From an uncultured Fidelibacterota bacterium (GTDB lineage: Bacteria > Fidelibacterota > Marinisomatia > Marinisomatales > UBA1611), in the NCBI GenBank assembly GCA_902562835.1, contig CACEUX010000004.1, positions 1 to 64,000 of the forward strand: a stretch of 64,000 nt of DNA. Direction: 5' to 3'. Positions 47,984 to 58,007 of this stretch are shown here, one piece after another (position 1 is the stretch's first letter; each line of letters opens with the position of its first letter). Made by a program: the position numbers and the translations under genes. The notes beneath the pieces are model-generated. The model searched no databases, had not been told where the DNA came from, and worked only from the letters and a program-made list of their open reading frames with translations.

Positions 47984-50698
47984 ATGAGAAAATATCTATT
48001 TCTCTTTTTTATATTGCAGCAGTCATTTGCTCTAGATGTCACTTTCAGGTACGTGGAGACACCAAGTGATGATTTTGTCAGGGTATTTGTTCCCGGTACT
48101 ATGCCTGCTGGTACTGATAATGATTGGGGGCCAAATTCAAATAGTATGATCAGCCCTAGTGCTCCATCTTTGATGAATTATAATGAGTATACTGATTGTT
48201 ATGAGAAGACGTATGACCTGGATATTGGTGAGGAGCATTTTTACAAGTTACATTTTCATTATAATAATTCTGGTACCAATTATGCTTGGGTGCCAGACCC
48301 TTTAAACCCAAATATGACCGATGATGGCTGGGACAATTCAATTTTAAATATCACAGACCCATTATTCTTTCAGCCAACTAGGCATTTAAATAACAATAAT
48401 GAGGTTACCGGTTTTAGCACTGGTATATTTACAGATGGGACAATTGACCTTATTCGATACTCAACAGGTGGTGATACCCTAGATGGTTTAGATCATTTTA
48501 GTGATAACGGAGTATTTTACATTCCTTTCGATCCCGTAATGACACTATATGATCCTATTTGGGTGGAAGTATCAATTGATGGAGAGTTGTTTACTGTTTA
48601 CGAGTTTGGTGCAATAGATATTATTGAAGAACCTTTGCCAGTAGATGTTACCATGGGACCAAATTGGATAAATGAGACCATGTATCTAGCTGTTTATGCT
48701 CCAGCACAACCTGTAATGAAAGTGATAGTTACGTCGCCTGGAGTATCCGGAGATGATGCTGATGCTTTAACCCTGAAAAAAGACCCGAATATGGAAGATA
48801 CTTGGTGGATAGAAATAGATCTTCCTCAAGGACAATATGAATATGAATATCTATTAATAAATGGTAGTAGGATAGCAGATCCGTTCTCGAGAAGATTGAC
48901 AAATGGTCGTACACGGATCGAGATCGGGCCCGGTGGTATATCTACTGCTGATAATTATCAGTGGCAATCAGTGGATTATGTTAGACCAAGTCTAGATACA
49001 CTGATCATATATGAATTACATGTGGATGATTTTGCAGCTCAAGGTAATGGACAAGGTAGGTTTGATGATATTAGAGCTAGGTTGGGACATCTTCATTCTA
49101 CAGGCATCAATGCTATTGAACTATTGCCTATCACCGATTTTCCTGGTAACCATTCATGGGGGTATGACCCAAATCTTATGTCTGCAGTAGAATCTAGGTA
49201 TGGAACACCCGAAGATCTCAAAGGATTGGTCGATGAGGCACACTCGATGGGTATCGCAGTTATAATGGATGTGGTTTGGAATCATATTAGGTCGTCTAGT
49301 CCTATATGGGAAATTCAACCTAATTATAATTTGAATCCGTACATAAAGCAACACGACCAGTTGAACCCCAATGAAACAGAAGGTTCTTGGGGTATGCTTG
49401 ACTGGGATCATTTCAACCCAAAAACTATAGAATATATAAACTCAGTAAGTAAAATATGGATCGATGAATATAAGATCGATGGCTTTCGTTTTGATGCTAC
49501 ACGTATGATAGGATGGCAAATGAGCCAACCACAATATGGGATCCTTGGTTGGACCTCTTTTCTTCAAGAGTTGGACCCCACTATAATCCAGATAGCAGAG
49601 CATTTGCCTTCGGACCCTTGGCTGGTTGATAACAGTGCTCTCACTTCAGCATGGCATGATAGTTTTCATGATGTCCTACTAAGTGATGCACATGGTCAAT
49701 ATAATTCAGCGACCACTTTTATGAACCAGGTAGTACGTCTTCATGAATATTCGAATGTGAACAATTCATATTCAGATAGAACACAAGCAGTAAAGTATAT
49801 GATCAGCCATGATGAACAATCTATTTTGCAGGAGATGGTTGTTTTTAATAATTATTCTATAGAAGAAGCGAGAGAGCGTGATAGGTTTTACGCCAATATT
49901 CTTTTTACATCACTTGGAGTACCCATGCTATTTCAAGGACAAGAGTTTGGACTCCAAACAGGATGGAATGATGACAATAACAATGGCGACTATGAAGAGA
50001 AGCTCCAGTACCGTCCTATCGACTGGTCTCTTTTAGATACTGAAATGGGGCAATCTCATTTAGAACACTATTCAAAGCTCATTAAGTTTCGGAAGGACAA
50101 TCCAGCATTTTATAAAGGAACATTTCACGATCTTTGGAGATATGAGGCGGAAAGGGTGATCGTTTATGGTTATAAAGATGAGTCAGAAGGAAATAATAAT
50201 GATCAGGTGGTAGTCATAGCCAATTTTTCAGAATATGATAGAACGGTCAATGACGTACCCTTCTTATCATCTGGGACATGGTATAATGTGTTGGAAGCAG
50301 GAAATGATCTTGTAACCAATGATGGAAATTATGGTGAATATTTTATTAATGGAAAAACAGCGATCATCTATGCAAATCAACAATGGGATCTCGGCATCAA
50401 AGATGCAAATAATGTTCCCGATCAATTTCAAATGATCAAAGCATATCCCAACCCTTTTAATGCGCAGGTGAATATCAAATTGGATATCGACAGATCAACA
50501 TCAGGGATTTTACAAATATTTGATATCAAAGGTCAGTTAGTCAGATCCTTTTCGCAATCTGATTTTCAGCAAGGTGAACATTTGTTTGTTTGGGATTCTA
50601 TTTCAGATGATGGTAATACTCAAGCTTCTGGGGTGTATATAACATCATTTACTTCGCCGCTTGGTTCAATAAATACTAAGTTGCTTCTAATTAAATAG
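47984..50698 (+). CDS. Secreted GH13 alpha-glucan-active enzyme with E-set modules and T9SS sorting domain
   Basis: ATG at 47984; IYELHVDDFAAQGNGQGRFDDIRARLGHLHSTGINAIELLPITDFPGNHSWGYDP, GIAVIMDVVWNHI, GFRFDATRMI, ISHDEQS; C-terminal YPNPFNAQVNIKL. Confidence 0.88.
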   Translation: MRKYLFLFFILQQSFALDVTFRYVETPSDDFVRVFVPGTMPAGTDNDWGPNSNSMISPSAPSLMNYNEYTDCYEKTYDLDIGEEHFYKLHFHYNNSGTNYAWVPDPLNPNMTDDGWDNSILNITDPLFFQPTRHLNNNNEVTGFSTGIFTDGTIDLIRYSTGGDTLDGLDHFSDNGVFYIPFDPVMTLYDPIWVEVSIDGELFTVYEFGAIDIIEEPLPVDVTMGPNWINETMYLAVYAPAQPVMKVIVTSPGVSGDDADALTLKKDPNMEDTWWIEIDLPQGQYEYEYLLINGSRIADPFSRRLTNGRTRIEIGPGGISTADNYQWQSVDYVRPSLDTLIIYELHVDDFAAQGNGQGRFDDIRARLGHLHSTGINAIELLPITDFPGNHSWGYDPNLMSAVESRYGTPEDLKGLVDEAHSMGIAVIMDVVWNHIRSSSPIWEIQPNYNLNPYIKQHDQLNPNETEGSWGMLDWDHFNPKTIEYINSVSKIWIDEYKIDGFRFDATRMIGWQMSQPQYGILGWTSFLQELDPTIIQIAEHLPSDPWLVDNSALTSAWHDSFHDVLLSDAHGQYNSATTFMNQVVRLHEYSNVNNSYSDRTQAVKYMISHDEQSILQEMVVFNNYSIEEARERDRFYANILFTSLGVPMLFQGQEFGLQTGWNDDNNNGDYEEKLQYRPIDWSLLDTEMGQSHLEHYSKLIKFRKDNPAFYKGTFHDLWRYEAERVIVYGYKDESEGNNNDQVVVIANFSEYDRTVNDVPFLSSGTWYNVLEAGNDLVTNDGNYGEYFINGKTAIIYANQQWDLGIKDANNVPDQFQMIKAYPNPFNAQVNIKLDIDRSTSGILQIFDIKGQLVRSFSQSDFQQGEHLFVWDSISDDGNTQASGVYITSFTSPLGSINTKLLLIK

Positions 50699-50717
50699 AT
50701 TTAATTACTGCTAAGGT

Positions 50718-53033
50718 ATGGAAGGTTTTATAAAAAATATCATTAAATACTTTTTGTTTACAGGACTTTTATTCCCGAATAATTCTTGGAAGGTATATGA
50801 TGATTCTGAATTAGCTATTATTAACATAACCGTCGATTCAGATGCTATTAGTTGGATGTATGACTGGGATAATATAGAAAGTGATTCTCTTCACATCGGT
50901 ACAATACACTTTCAAAATGCTTATATCGATGAGAGCATCGATTCAATAGGTTTTAGACTTCGAGGGAATACATCACGTTCATCAGCAAAAAAATCATTTA
51001 AGGTTGATTTTAATCATTTTGTCTCTGGACGTGATTTTTATGGTCTTGAAAAACTAAACCTTAATGGTGAGCATAATGATCCTTCTGTTGTTCGAGCTAA
51101 GTTAAGTTGGGACCTTTATCAGGATATGGGAATGGTTAGCACTCGAGCAGCACATGCAAAACTCTATATAAATGGAGAGTATTATGGTCTATATATTTCT
51201 GTAGAACATATTGATGATAGTTTTATATCTAAAAATTTTCAAAATGATAATGGAAACCTTTGGAAGTGTCTTTGGCCTGCTGACCTAACCTATAGAGGAG
51301 ACCAAGCCGAGGATTATTATCCTTATTGGGATGACAGAAGACCTTATGAACTAAAGACCAATACAAATGAGTATGATTATTCGAAACTTGCACGTTTGAT
51401 CCGGATCATACATCAAAGTCCAGACTCTCTTGATATGGTCTTAGATATCAAAAAGACCATGCAATACCTGACCATGAATATTCTTACTGGTAGTTGGGAT
51501 GACTATCGGTTCTTGAGAAATAATTTTTATCTTTATCATAATCCTTCTGATGATCTATTCCATTTCATTCCTTATGACTATGACAATACTTTCAGTATTG
51601 ATTGGTTCGATATCGATTGGTCAACCATAGACCCTTATGATTATTCTGTTATTGATAGTGATGGTAGACCTTTGACCGACCTTCTATTTTCTGAACAAAA
51701 GTATAGAGATCTCTTTTCTCACTTTTTAGAATTTTACACTGAGAAGATATTTATTATTGACAGTATATCAATGGGTTTGGATCACTGGTTAGATCAACTA
51801 TATCAAGCTGCTGAGGAAGATAATTATAGAACAATGGATTATGGATTTACAATTGATGACTTTGTTAATAGCTATGGCAATAATTTCCAGTTAGATCATG
51901 TAAAACAGGGCCTATTGGAATACATAACCAATAGAAAAACAGCTCTAGATCAACAGATCATGTTCGAAGGTAATATTCCAATGATCTATGAATCAGATAA
52001 GCAGCCTGATATTGTTATAGTTGGAGACACTGTTAATATTGAGGCTGCGATGTTTGGATCTCCATTAAGTTTTTATTTGTTTTATCTTAGGGAAGGACAA
52101 GAGTATTGGAGTTCAACAAGTTTTTCCTTTCAACCTGATACTCTTAGCTATTTGATAGAAGATCATGATAGATGGGTAGCAAATTTTATTCCTGATGGTC
52201 CAGGGGAATATCATTGGTATCTTTTTGCAAACAGTGACGACGGGAGCTATCGTTATCCTCTTTATGATTTTAATTCTTTTGAGGTCATTGAGCCTGTCGC
52301 TAACCAACCAGTAGCGATAAATGAATTACTTGCTAAGAATGAGACGGTAAATAGCGATGAAGAAGGGGAATTTGATGATTGGATTGAGCTGTTCAATTAT
52401 TCTGATATTACTGTAGATCTCTCATACCATTTTTTGACAGATAAGGTAGATGACTTAACGAAATGGCAGTTCCCGGATTCAGGAGCCGGACTTGAATCTG
52501 GCCAATATATGTTGGTCTGGTGCGATGAGGATCAGGAACAAGGTATATTGCATACCAATTTTAAATTATCATCGAGTGGTGAATTTATTGCACTGGTTGC
52601 ACCTGATGGTACAACCATATTGGATTCAGTCACATTTCCTCCTCAGACAGAGGATGTTTCATATGGAATATCTGATTTATATGATGATGAATGGGCCTAT
52701 ATGGTTCCTTCACCTGGTTCATACAATGAATCTCTATCTTACGATGACAAAACTTTACCTCCTGGTCATTTTCAATTGAAAAATATTTATCCTAATCCAT
52801 TTAACTCTTCATTTAATATTGATCTTAACATGGACAGAGACCCTAGAGATGTTACTATAAAGTTATTTTCATTAACTGGCGCTGAGGTTACATCGAAGAC
52901 AATTAGGGGTTTGAATAAAGGTTCTCATATCATCTCAATGGAAATGAAAGGGCTTTTATCATCGGGTAGTTATATTTTAAGGGTCAACAGTGAAGGACAC
53001 TCCCTTAATAGGAAGGTCATTTATCTAAAATGA
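50718..53033 (+). CDS. CotH kinase-family protein with lamin-tail-like domain and T9SS sorting domain
   Basis: 771 aa; FRLRGNTSRSSAKKSFKVDFNHFVSGRDFYGLEKLNLNGEHNDPSVVRAKLSWDLYQDMG; INELLAKNETVNSDEEGEFDDWIELFNYSD; IYPNPFNSSFNIDLN. Confidence 0.88.
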   Translation: MEGFIKNIIKYFLFTGLLFPNNSWKVYDDSELAIINITVDSDAISWMYDWDNIESDSLHIGTIHFQNAYIDESIDSIGFRLRGNTSRSSAKKSFKVDFNHFVSGRDFYGLEKLNLNGEHNDPSVVRAKLSWDLYQDMGMVSTRAAHAKLYINGEYYGLYISVEHIDDSFISKNFQNDNGNLWKCLWPADLTYRGDQAEDYYPYWDDRRPYELKTNTNEYDYSKLARLIRIIHQSPDSLDMVLDIKKTMQYLTMNILTGSWDDYRFLRNNFYLYHNPSDDLFHFIPYDYDNTFSIDWFDIDWSTIDPYDYSVIDSDGRPLTDLLFSEQKYRDLFSHFLEFYTEKIFIIDSISMGLDHWLDQLYQAAEEDNYRTMDYGFTIDDFVNSYGNNFQLDHVKQGLLEYITNRKTALDQQIMFEGNIPMIYESDKQPDIVIVGDTVNIEAAMFGSPLSFYLFYLREGQEYWSSTSFSFQPDTLSYLIEDHDRWVANFIPDGPGEYHWYLFANSDDGSYRYPLYDFNSFEVIEPVANQPVAINELLAKNETVNSDEEGEFDDWIELFNYSDITVDLSYHFLTDKVDDLTKWQFPDSGAGLESGQYMLVWCDEDQEQGILHTNFKLSSSGEFIALVAPDGTTILDSVTFPPQTEDVSYGISDLYDDEWAYMVPSPGSYNESLSYDDKTLPPGHFQLKNIYPNPFNSSFNIDLNMDRDPRDVTIKLFSLTGAEVTSKTIRGLNKGSHIISMEMKGLLSSGSYILRVNSEGHSLNRKVIYLK

Positions 53034-53062
53034 TAATAAAAAATTCCTTCTATTATCTATGA

Positions 53063-53521
53063 TCACTCGATGATCTTTATGACATGATCTAATCGTAGCT
53101 CTTCTAAAAGGTCATCATAAGTAACGCACCGTCCTTTTAAACTTACGCTATCTCCAATTTCGGGCCTTATCATCTGTTCATTATGAAGTTGACATATGAC
53201 TTTATGATCGAGTATCAACAATAATGAGTCATAACCAGTAACTTTTCCTTTGACCTGCACGACCTTATTAAGCAACTCAGATCCTTCATTCATTTGAAAT
53301 TGCCAGGTTAGTTCATGGGAGTCAGTACTGACCACTGGTTCTTCTTTAGTATAATCTGTTTTAAGTGATGTAGTATAATAAGCGAACGCTACTAGTGCTA
53401 TCAGCGGTAGTACAGAACGAAATATCTTCCAATTCATCTCAGCTCTTGTCATGGTAGATACTAATTTTAGCCTATGGTATAATGCAAAACGTTTTATTTT
53501 CCCTAATCTCACAAAAGACAA
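53063..53521 (-). CDS. Membrane-anchored OB-fold (tRNA_anti-like) protein; true start may be an internal Met
   Basis: FRSVLPLIALVAFAYYTTSL TM helix; VVQVKGKVTGYDSLLLILDHKVICQL...IGDSVSLKGRCVTYDDLLEELRLDHVIKI. Confidence 0.6.
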   Translation of the reverse strand: MSFVRLGKIKRFALYHRLKLVSTMTRAEMNWKIFRSVLPLIALVAFAYYTTSLKTDYTKEEPVVSTDSHELTWQFQMNEGSELLNKVVQVKGKVTGYDSLLLILDHKVICQLHNEQMIRPEIGDSVSLKGRCVTYDDLLEELRLDHVIKIIE

Positions 53522-53561
53522 ATATTCAAAGCATAAAATAAGAATTATAATCCAGAGAAAA

Positions 53562-55652
53562 ATGAGACCCTATAAAATTTTATTTTACCCTATAATGATG
53601 ATATCCTTTATATTAAGTGAAGGGTTCATCCCATCTGATAATGAAACCTTACGTTCTACACATATAAGATTTAAATGGCCCCAAGTTCCAGATACCTATT
53701 ATTATAACTTAATAGCCACTAGTGGTACCACAGCATCAGGCCTTAATATCATTGATAGCACAACCTCTTACATTGATAAAAGTAGCTTTGGATGGAATGA
53801 ATTTATTTATTGGTATGTAGATACCTATGATACCTTGGGTGAGTTTAATAGCAGGTCCGACACCTTAACATTTTTTACCGGTGACCAGAAGTATCCTGGC
53901 TCAGAATTGATCAGTGTAGACACAACTATTGCTGAGGGGGGTATAACAATATTTGGAACCTGGTGGGATTATATATCTGGTGCGGTGGATGAGAATGGTG
54001 TGGAGATCTGGAATGATGGTGATCTGAATGTCATGCTTAATTTTGTTGATCAGTATGGTCAGATGTTCGGTTCACAGGTATTTCCTGATGATAATGTTTG
54101 GATGAGGGGTATTCAATTTGATACTCATCATAATGTGGTCCATAGTGAACCATGGAATACAGGCTTTGATCCCCACGATCTTAGACGTCTTCCTAATGGA
54201 GATTTGTTAGGTCTTAAACATACGACCCAAATGGGTCCTATCCCGCCTGGTCCCTGGACCGAACACTACCAAGACCTCGGTTATATTGTCGATGGAGAAA
54301 CAGAAGAGATCCTCTGGGGAGGGCAAAAGATCAGAGTTGTTGATCATCTTACGGATGAAATATTGTGGGACTGGAACCCCTTTGATCATTATTCAATGGA
54401 TGATGTTGACCTTGACCAAGGTACATGGTGGTGGGCTGTTTGGAATAATACTTATGACTGGCTTCATTCAAATTCTATCTTTTTTGATGAATTAGACAGC
54501 TCATTCTATTATTCAAATCGACATATTTCCCGTATCTCAAAAATAAATTATCCAAGTGGTGAAATTCAATGGATGATGGGATTGCCAACCCCCTATATGC
54601 CAAGTGGAGATGAACATATATGCAGCGAACTATTATTTAGCTTTCAACATGAGGTAGATATTTTACCAAATGGAAACATCCTAATTTATGATAATGGAGT
54701 AATGAGCGATCAGTTAATGAATCTTGATGAAAGAATATCCAGAATATTGGAAGTTGCAATTCATGATGATGGTTCATGTGAATTGGTATGGGAGTATGTG
54801 TTTCCAGATGAATTATTTGCGATTGGAATGGGTAGCGTCGAATTATTAGATAATGGAAATTTAAATGTTACATCTGGAAATCAATGTGGCACTTTATTTG
54901 AGATCACCAGACAAGGCAATATTGTCTGGCAAACGAGCCTTGGACTCGAAAATTGTGATAATGCTCTTTACAGGTCATATCGGGTGAAAACATTATACCC
55001 AAGAGCGGTAAGTGTCATGCTAAATAATTACACGTATTTAGACCTAGCTCAAACGATCAAAGGTGTCAACACGGATAGCGAGGGTGTATTTTCATTTTCT
55101 CTACATAATGATGCAGGCAAGGATCTTAATTTCATTTACCAGATACATAAAATATTTAACAATGGTCAAGAAGAGATGATCTACAACAACCAAGATATCT
55201 TTGTTGTCTCTAGTGATAGTAAAGAAACGGTAGATGTAAATCTAGGGCAGCTATCTAATGGGCTTCATAAATTGAAGCTTAGTGTAGGTGTAGAACCATT
55301 TTATAGAGAAAAAGAAGTAATCATTTTTGATGTTATTAATAATTCTCAATTAAATGTTGATAATGAGAAAATAATGCCCAAAATAATGAGCAGTAATTAT
55401 CCAAATCCATTCAACCCAGTTACCACAATTGAATTCTATTTACCTCTAAACGGATTTGTGAATGTGACTATTTACGACATCTATGGAAATAAGATCGATC
55501 AGTTGGTAAACGGATATAATGATTCAGGATACAGATCTGTTCAATGGGATGCAACCAATAGCCAAGGAAAGTTAGTTTCTGCTGGTGTCTACCTCTATTC
55601 AATCACAGGAGATGGTTTTAAACAGACGAAAAAAATGCTTTTGGTCAAATAG
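53562..55652 (+). CDS. Arylsulfotransferase (ASST)-like secreted protein with T9SS sorting domain
   Basis: ATG at 53562; HHNVVHSEPWNTGFDPHDLRRLPNGDLLGLKHT, HEVDILPNGNILIYDNG; C-terminal NYPNPFNPVTTIEFYLP. Confidence 0.75.
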   Translation: MRPYKILFYPIMMISFILSEGFIPSDNETLRSTHIRFKWPQVPDTYYYNLIATSGTTASGLNIIDSTTSYIDKSSFGWNEFIYWYVDTYDTLGEFNSRSDTLTFFTGDQKYPGSELISVDTTIAEGGITIFGTWWDYISGAVDENGVEIWNDGDLNVMLNFVDQYGQMFGSQVFPDDNVWMRGIQFDTHHNVVHSEPWNTGFDPHDLRRLPNGDLLGLKHTTQMGPIPPGPWTEHYQDLGYIVDGETEEILWGGQKIRVVDHLTDEILWDWNPFDHYSMDDVDLDQGTWWWAVWNNTYDWLHSNSIFFDELDSSFYYSNRHISRISKINYPSGEIQWMMGLPTPYMPSGDEHICSELLFSFQHEVDILPNGNILIYDNGVMSDQLMNLDERISRILEVAIHDDGSCELVWEYVFPDELFAIGMGSVELLDNGNLNVTSGNQCGTLFEITRQGNIVWQTSLGLENCDNALYRSYRVKTLYPRAVSVMLNNYTYLDLAQTIKGVNTDSEGVFSFSLHNDAGKDLNFIYQIHKIFNNGQEEMIYNNQDIFVVSSDSKETVDVNLGQLSNGLHKLKLSVGVEPFYREKEVIIFDVINNSQLNVDNEKIMPKIMSSNYPNPFNPVTTIEFYLPLNGFVNVTIYDIYGNKIDQLVNGYNDSGYRSVQWDATNSQGKLVSAGVYLYSITGDGFKQTKKMLLVK

Positions 55653-55670
55653 TATTATCTTTTTTGGTCT

Positions 55671-56846
55671 TTAATATTTTTCCCACCACCTATTGAATGT
55701 TCTATTGATACTTTCATCTGAGATTACCTCACCTATTTCAGGGGTAAAGTGGTTTAAGCCGATTTTATCTGCTAACCTTATTGATTCTTTGACAGGTTCA
55801 TCCCAAGGATGCATTGCAAGGGTAAAACCTCCCCAGTGAATAGGCATAAAAAATTCTGTTTTGAGATCTTTTGCAGCTAATACGGCTTCATTAGGGAACA
55901 TATGTGAATGTTTCCATGCTGAATTGTACTGCCCGCAATCGATCAATGATATATCAAATGGTCCATGCTCATCACCGATTTTTTTGAGGTGCTTACCGTA
56001 GCCACTGTCACCACTAAAATAAATATTTACCATTGGTGACTTTATTGCCCAGGAGCTCCAGAGTGTACTATTTCTGTTCAATGGGCCTCTACCAGAAAAA
56101 TGTCGTGAGGGCAGGCAAATAATTTCTACCTCATTTATTATAAAGTTTTGATTCCAATTCAATTCAATTATCTTTTTTTCTGATACATTCCACCTTCTTA
56201 AGTGGTTACCAACACCATGAGGTACTAGAAATAGCTTAACATTATCCTTTATCTTCTTTATAGTAGAATGATCCAAATGGTCATAATGATCATGTGATAT
56301 CATTACTATATCAATATTGGTCAATGAATCAAGTTCAAGAGGCAGTGTTTTATTATACCTTTTAAGGCTTGGTAGTGGAATTGGAGCTGCATGAGTTCCA
56401 AGCATCGGGTCCAATAGAATGATATTTCCTGCTATATTTATTATAAATGCTGAGTGTCCTAACCACGATATTTTATATCCGTGATGAGAAACATCACTGA
56501 AATTAGAGTAGTCTAAATGCTTAGGTACTATATCTTCATCAGGTCGTCTATTCTCCTGACTTGTAAAGAAATCCCAGGTTGAAACCTCTCCTGTCATCAT
56601 AGGAGTTTCCTCTAAGCTCTCAAAGCCGCCATCTTTAAAGTTTTTAAAAGTTTCATATGTCTTTATCTGCTGCTTTGTTGGATTGGCGCCAAATTGAGGT
56701 GCGAGATTCAAAAAGGTGACAATGATCGCTGTAAGCGCCAGTATGGCATAGGTTATATATAACAGAAAAGATTGTAGCATATAAAAGTTATAAAATATTA
56801 CAAAAAAGTGGTTCAATAGTTTAGGACAGCTACCTTGGAATTTCAA
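55671..56846 (-). CDS. Metallo-beta-lactamase-fold hydrolase (NAPE-PLD/UlaG-like)
   Basis: 391 aa; SWLGHSAFIINIAGNIILLDPMLGTHAAP, MISHDHYDHLD, YFSGDSGYG, PIHWGGFTLAMHPW; start codon uncertain. Confidence 0.85.
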   Translation of the reverse strand: MKFQGSCPKLLNHFFVIFYNFYMLQSFLLYITYAILALTAIIVTFLNLAPQFGANPTKQQIKTYETFKNFKDGGFESLEETPMMTGEVSTWDFFTSQENRRPDEDIVPKHLDYSNFSDVSHHGYKISWLGHSAFIINIAGNIILLDPMLGTHAAPIPLPSLKRYNKTLPLELDSLTNIDIVMISHDHYDHLDHSTIKKIKDNVKLFLVPHGVGNHLRRWNVSEKKIIELNWNQNFIINEVEIICLPSRHFSGRGPLNRNSTLWSSWAIKSPMVNIYFSGDSGYGKHLKKIGDEHGPFDISLIDCGQYNSAWKHSHMFPNEAVLAAKDLKTEFFMPIHWGGFTLAMHPWDEPVKESIRLADKIGLNHFTPEIGEVISDESINRTFNRWWEKY

Positions 56847-56894
56847 ACCAACTTACACTTTGTGTATGCATAAATTTGTTTAAATTTCCGCCCA

Positions 56895-57218
56895 GTGAAA
56901 ATCCTGAATACATTTATTACATATGGTCTATCGATCCTGTTTCTAACAGTGACGGTGCATAATCATGTGCATACGCATGAACATGTGGATGGTTACAACA
57001 TGTGCGATATTGACTGTGATGATAGCCATCATACCTCCAATTCTCATGAATGTGAAAAATGCGTTAACAATAACACCAGAGTTTTAAATCAGGTTTTTAA
57101 TGATGACATACTTTTTCAAGTAACACCATTATTAGACTTTACGGATGAAAGTTTTAAATCAAATAATTTATGTTTTAGTTTATTTAGCCGTCCACCCCCT
57201 ATAGCCTCCCGTAGTTAA
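56895..57218 (+). CDS. Small His/Cys-rich exported protein, probably metal-associated
   Basis: 107 aa, GTG start; TVHNHVHTHEHVDGYNMCDIDCDDSHHTSNSHECEKC and C-terminal FSRPPP. Confidence 0.6.
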   Translation: MKILNTFITYGLSILFLTVTVHNHVHTHEHVDGYNMCDIDCDDSHHTSNSHECEKCVNNNTRVLNQVFNDDILFQVTPLLDFTDESFKSNNLCFSLFSRPPPIASRS

Positions 57219-57236
57219 GAAGTATCAATTCAATCA

Positions 57237-57262
57237 GGTCATTAACTCAATTGTTAATGACC
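57237..57262. promoter_or_regulatory. Perfect 10-bp inverted repeat upstream of the His-rich lipoprotein (operator or weak terminator)
   Basis: GGTCATTAAC-TCAATT-GTTAATGACC, 28 nt before the ATG at 57291. Confidence 0.6.
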
Positions 57263-57290
57263 ATAAAAAGTATTTTAAAGGGAGTTTATA

Positions 57291-57821
57291 ATGCAGTTTT
57301 TATTTTTACGTTCAATCAAGCCATACGTGGTTTTACTACTAACCAGTATGCTTTTATTTACAACAGGTTGTGAAGATGATGATCACGACGATCACGATCA
57401 CGAAGAAGGTCATACTGATGCAGATGGCTTCAAATTAGAAGATGCAGCTGGAAACGAAATGTACAGAGAACTTGAAGGTGCCATTACCGGTTCGGTTACT
57501 CTTGCAGTTGGAGATACTCTTGAACTTTCAGTTCATTTTCTAGATGATGAAGGTAATGAGATCGAACACTCAGAAGAAGAAGAAGAAGGTGAAGAACATG
57601 AAGATGGACTTGAAGTTTCTGGGAATGATCCAAGCATCGCAATTGTAGAAGTTGAAGGCCACGAAGAAGAAGAAGGTGAAGAACATGATGAAGAACATCA
57701 TGGATCTGCACTTCATGTTATTGGGGTAAGTGCTGGATCAACTAGTTTCACGCTTCAATTGATGCACGATGGTCATGCAGACTACACTTCAACAAATCCT
57801 GTACCTGTAACTGTAAATTAA
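57291..57821 (+). CDS. His/Glu/Asp-rich metal-binding lipoprotein
   Basis: 176 aa; lipobox LLFTTGCEDDDHDDHDHEEGHTD; HSEEEEEGEEHED and HEEEEGEEHDEEHH segments. Confidence 0.75.
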   Translation: MQFLFLRSIKPYVVLLLTSMLLFTTGCEDDDHDDHDHEEGHTDADGFKLEDAAGNEMYRELEGAITGSVTLAVGDTLELSVHFLDDEGNEIEHSEEEEEGEEHEDGLEVSGNDPSIAIVEVEGHEEEEGEEHDEEHHGSALHVIGVSAGSTSFTLQLMHDGHADYTSTNPVPVTVN

Positions 57822-57883
57822 GAAATAATCTTCTCATTTTACCTATTAGAGCAATCGAGTTCTAAATAGGTTATTTAAAATCT

Positions 57884-57953
57884 GTGGGCGGGTGCTTGTA
57901 ATATTTACTGCAAACTAATTTGATTAGTTCGCTTCATGGCACCCACCATCCAC
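57884..57953 (+). ncRNA. Putative structured leader upstream of the TonB receptor
   Basis: Outer stem GGcGGGTGC (57887-57895) / GCACCCaCC (57939-57947); inner perfect hairpin AACTAAT-TTG-ATTAGTT (57913-57929). Confidence 0.4.
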
Positions 57954-58007
57954 TAAAAGACTATTGAAGGCCTTTTGAATAAGCACTCAATAGATCGTTA
58001 AATAAAA

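Noticed and set aside
57496-57711. Minus ORF rich in His/Leu
   Set aside because: Antisense of the Glu/His-rich repeat region
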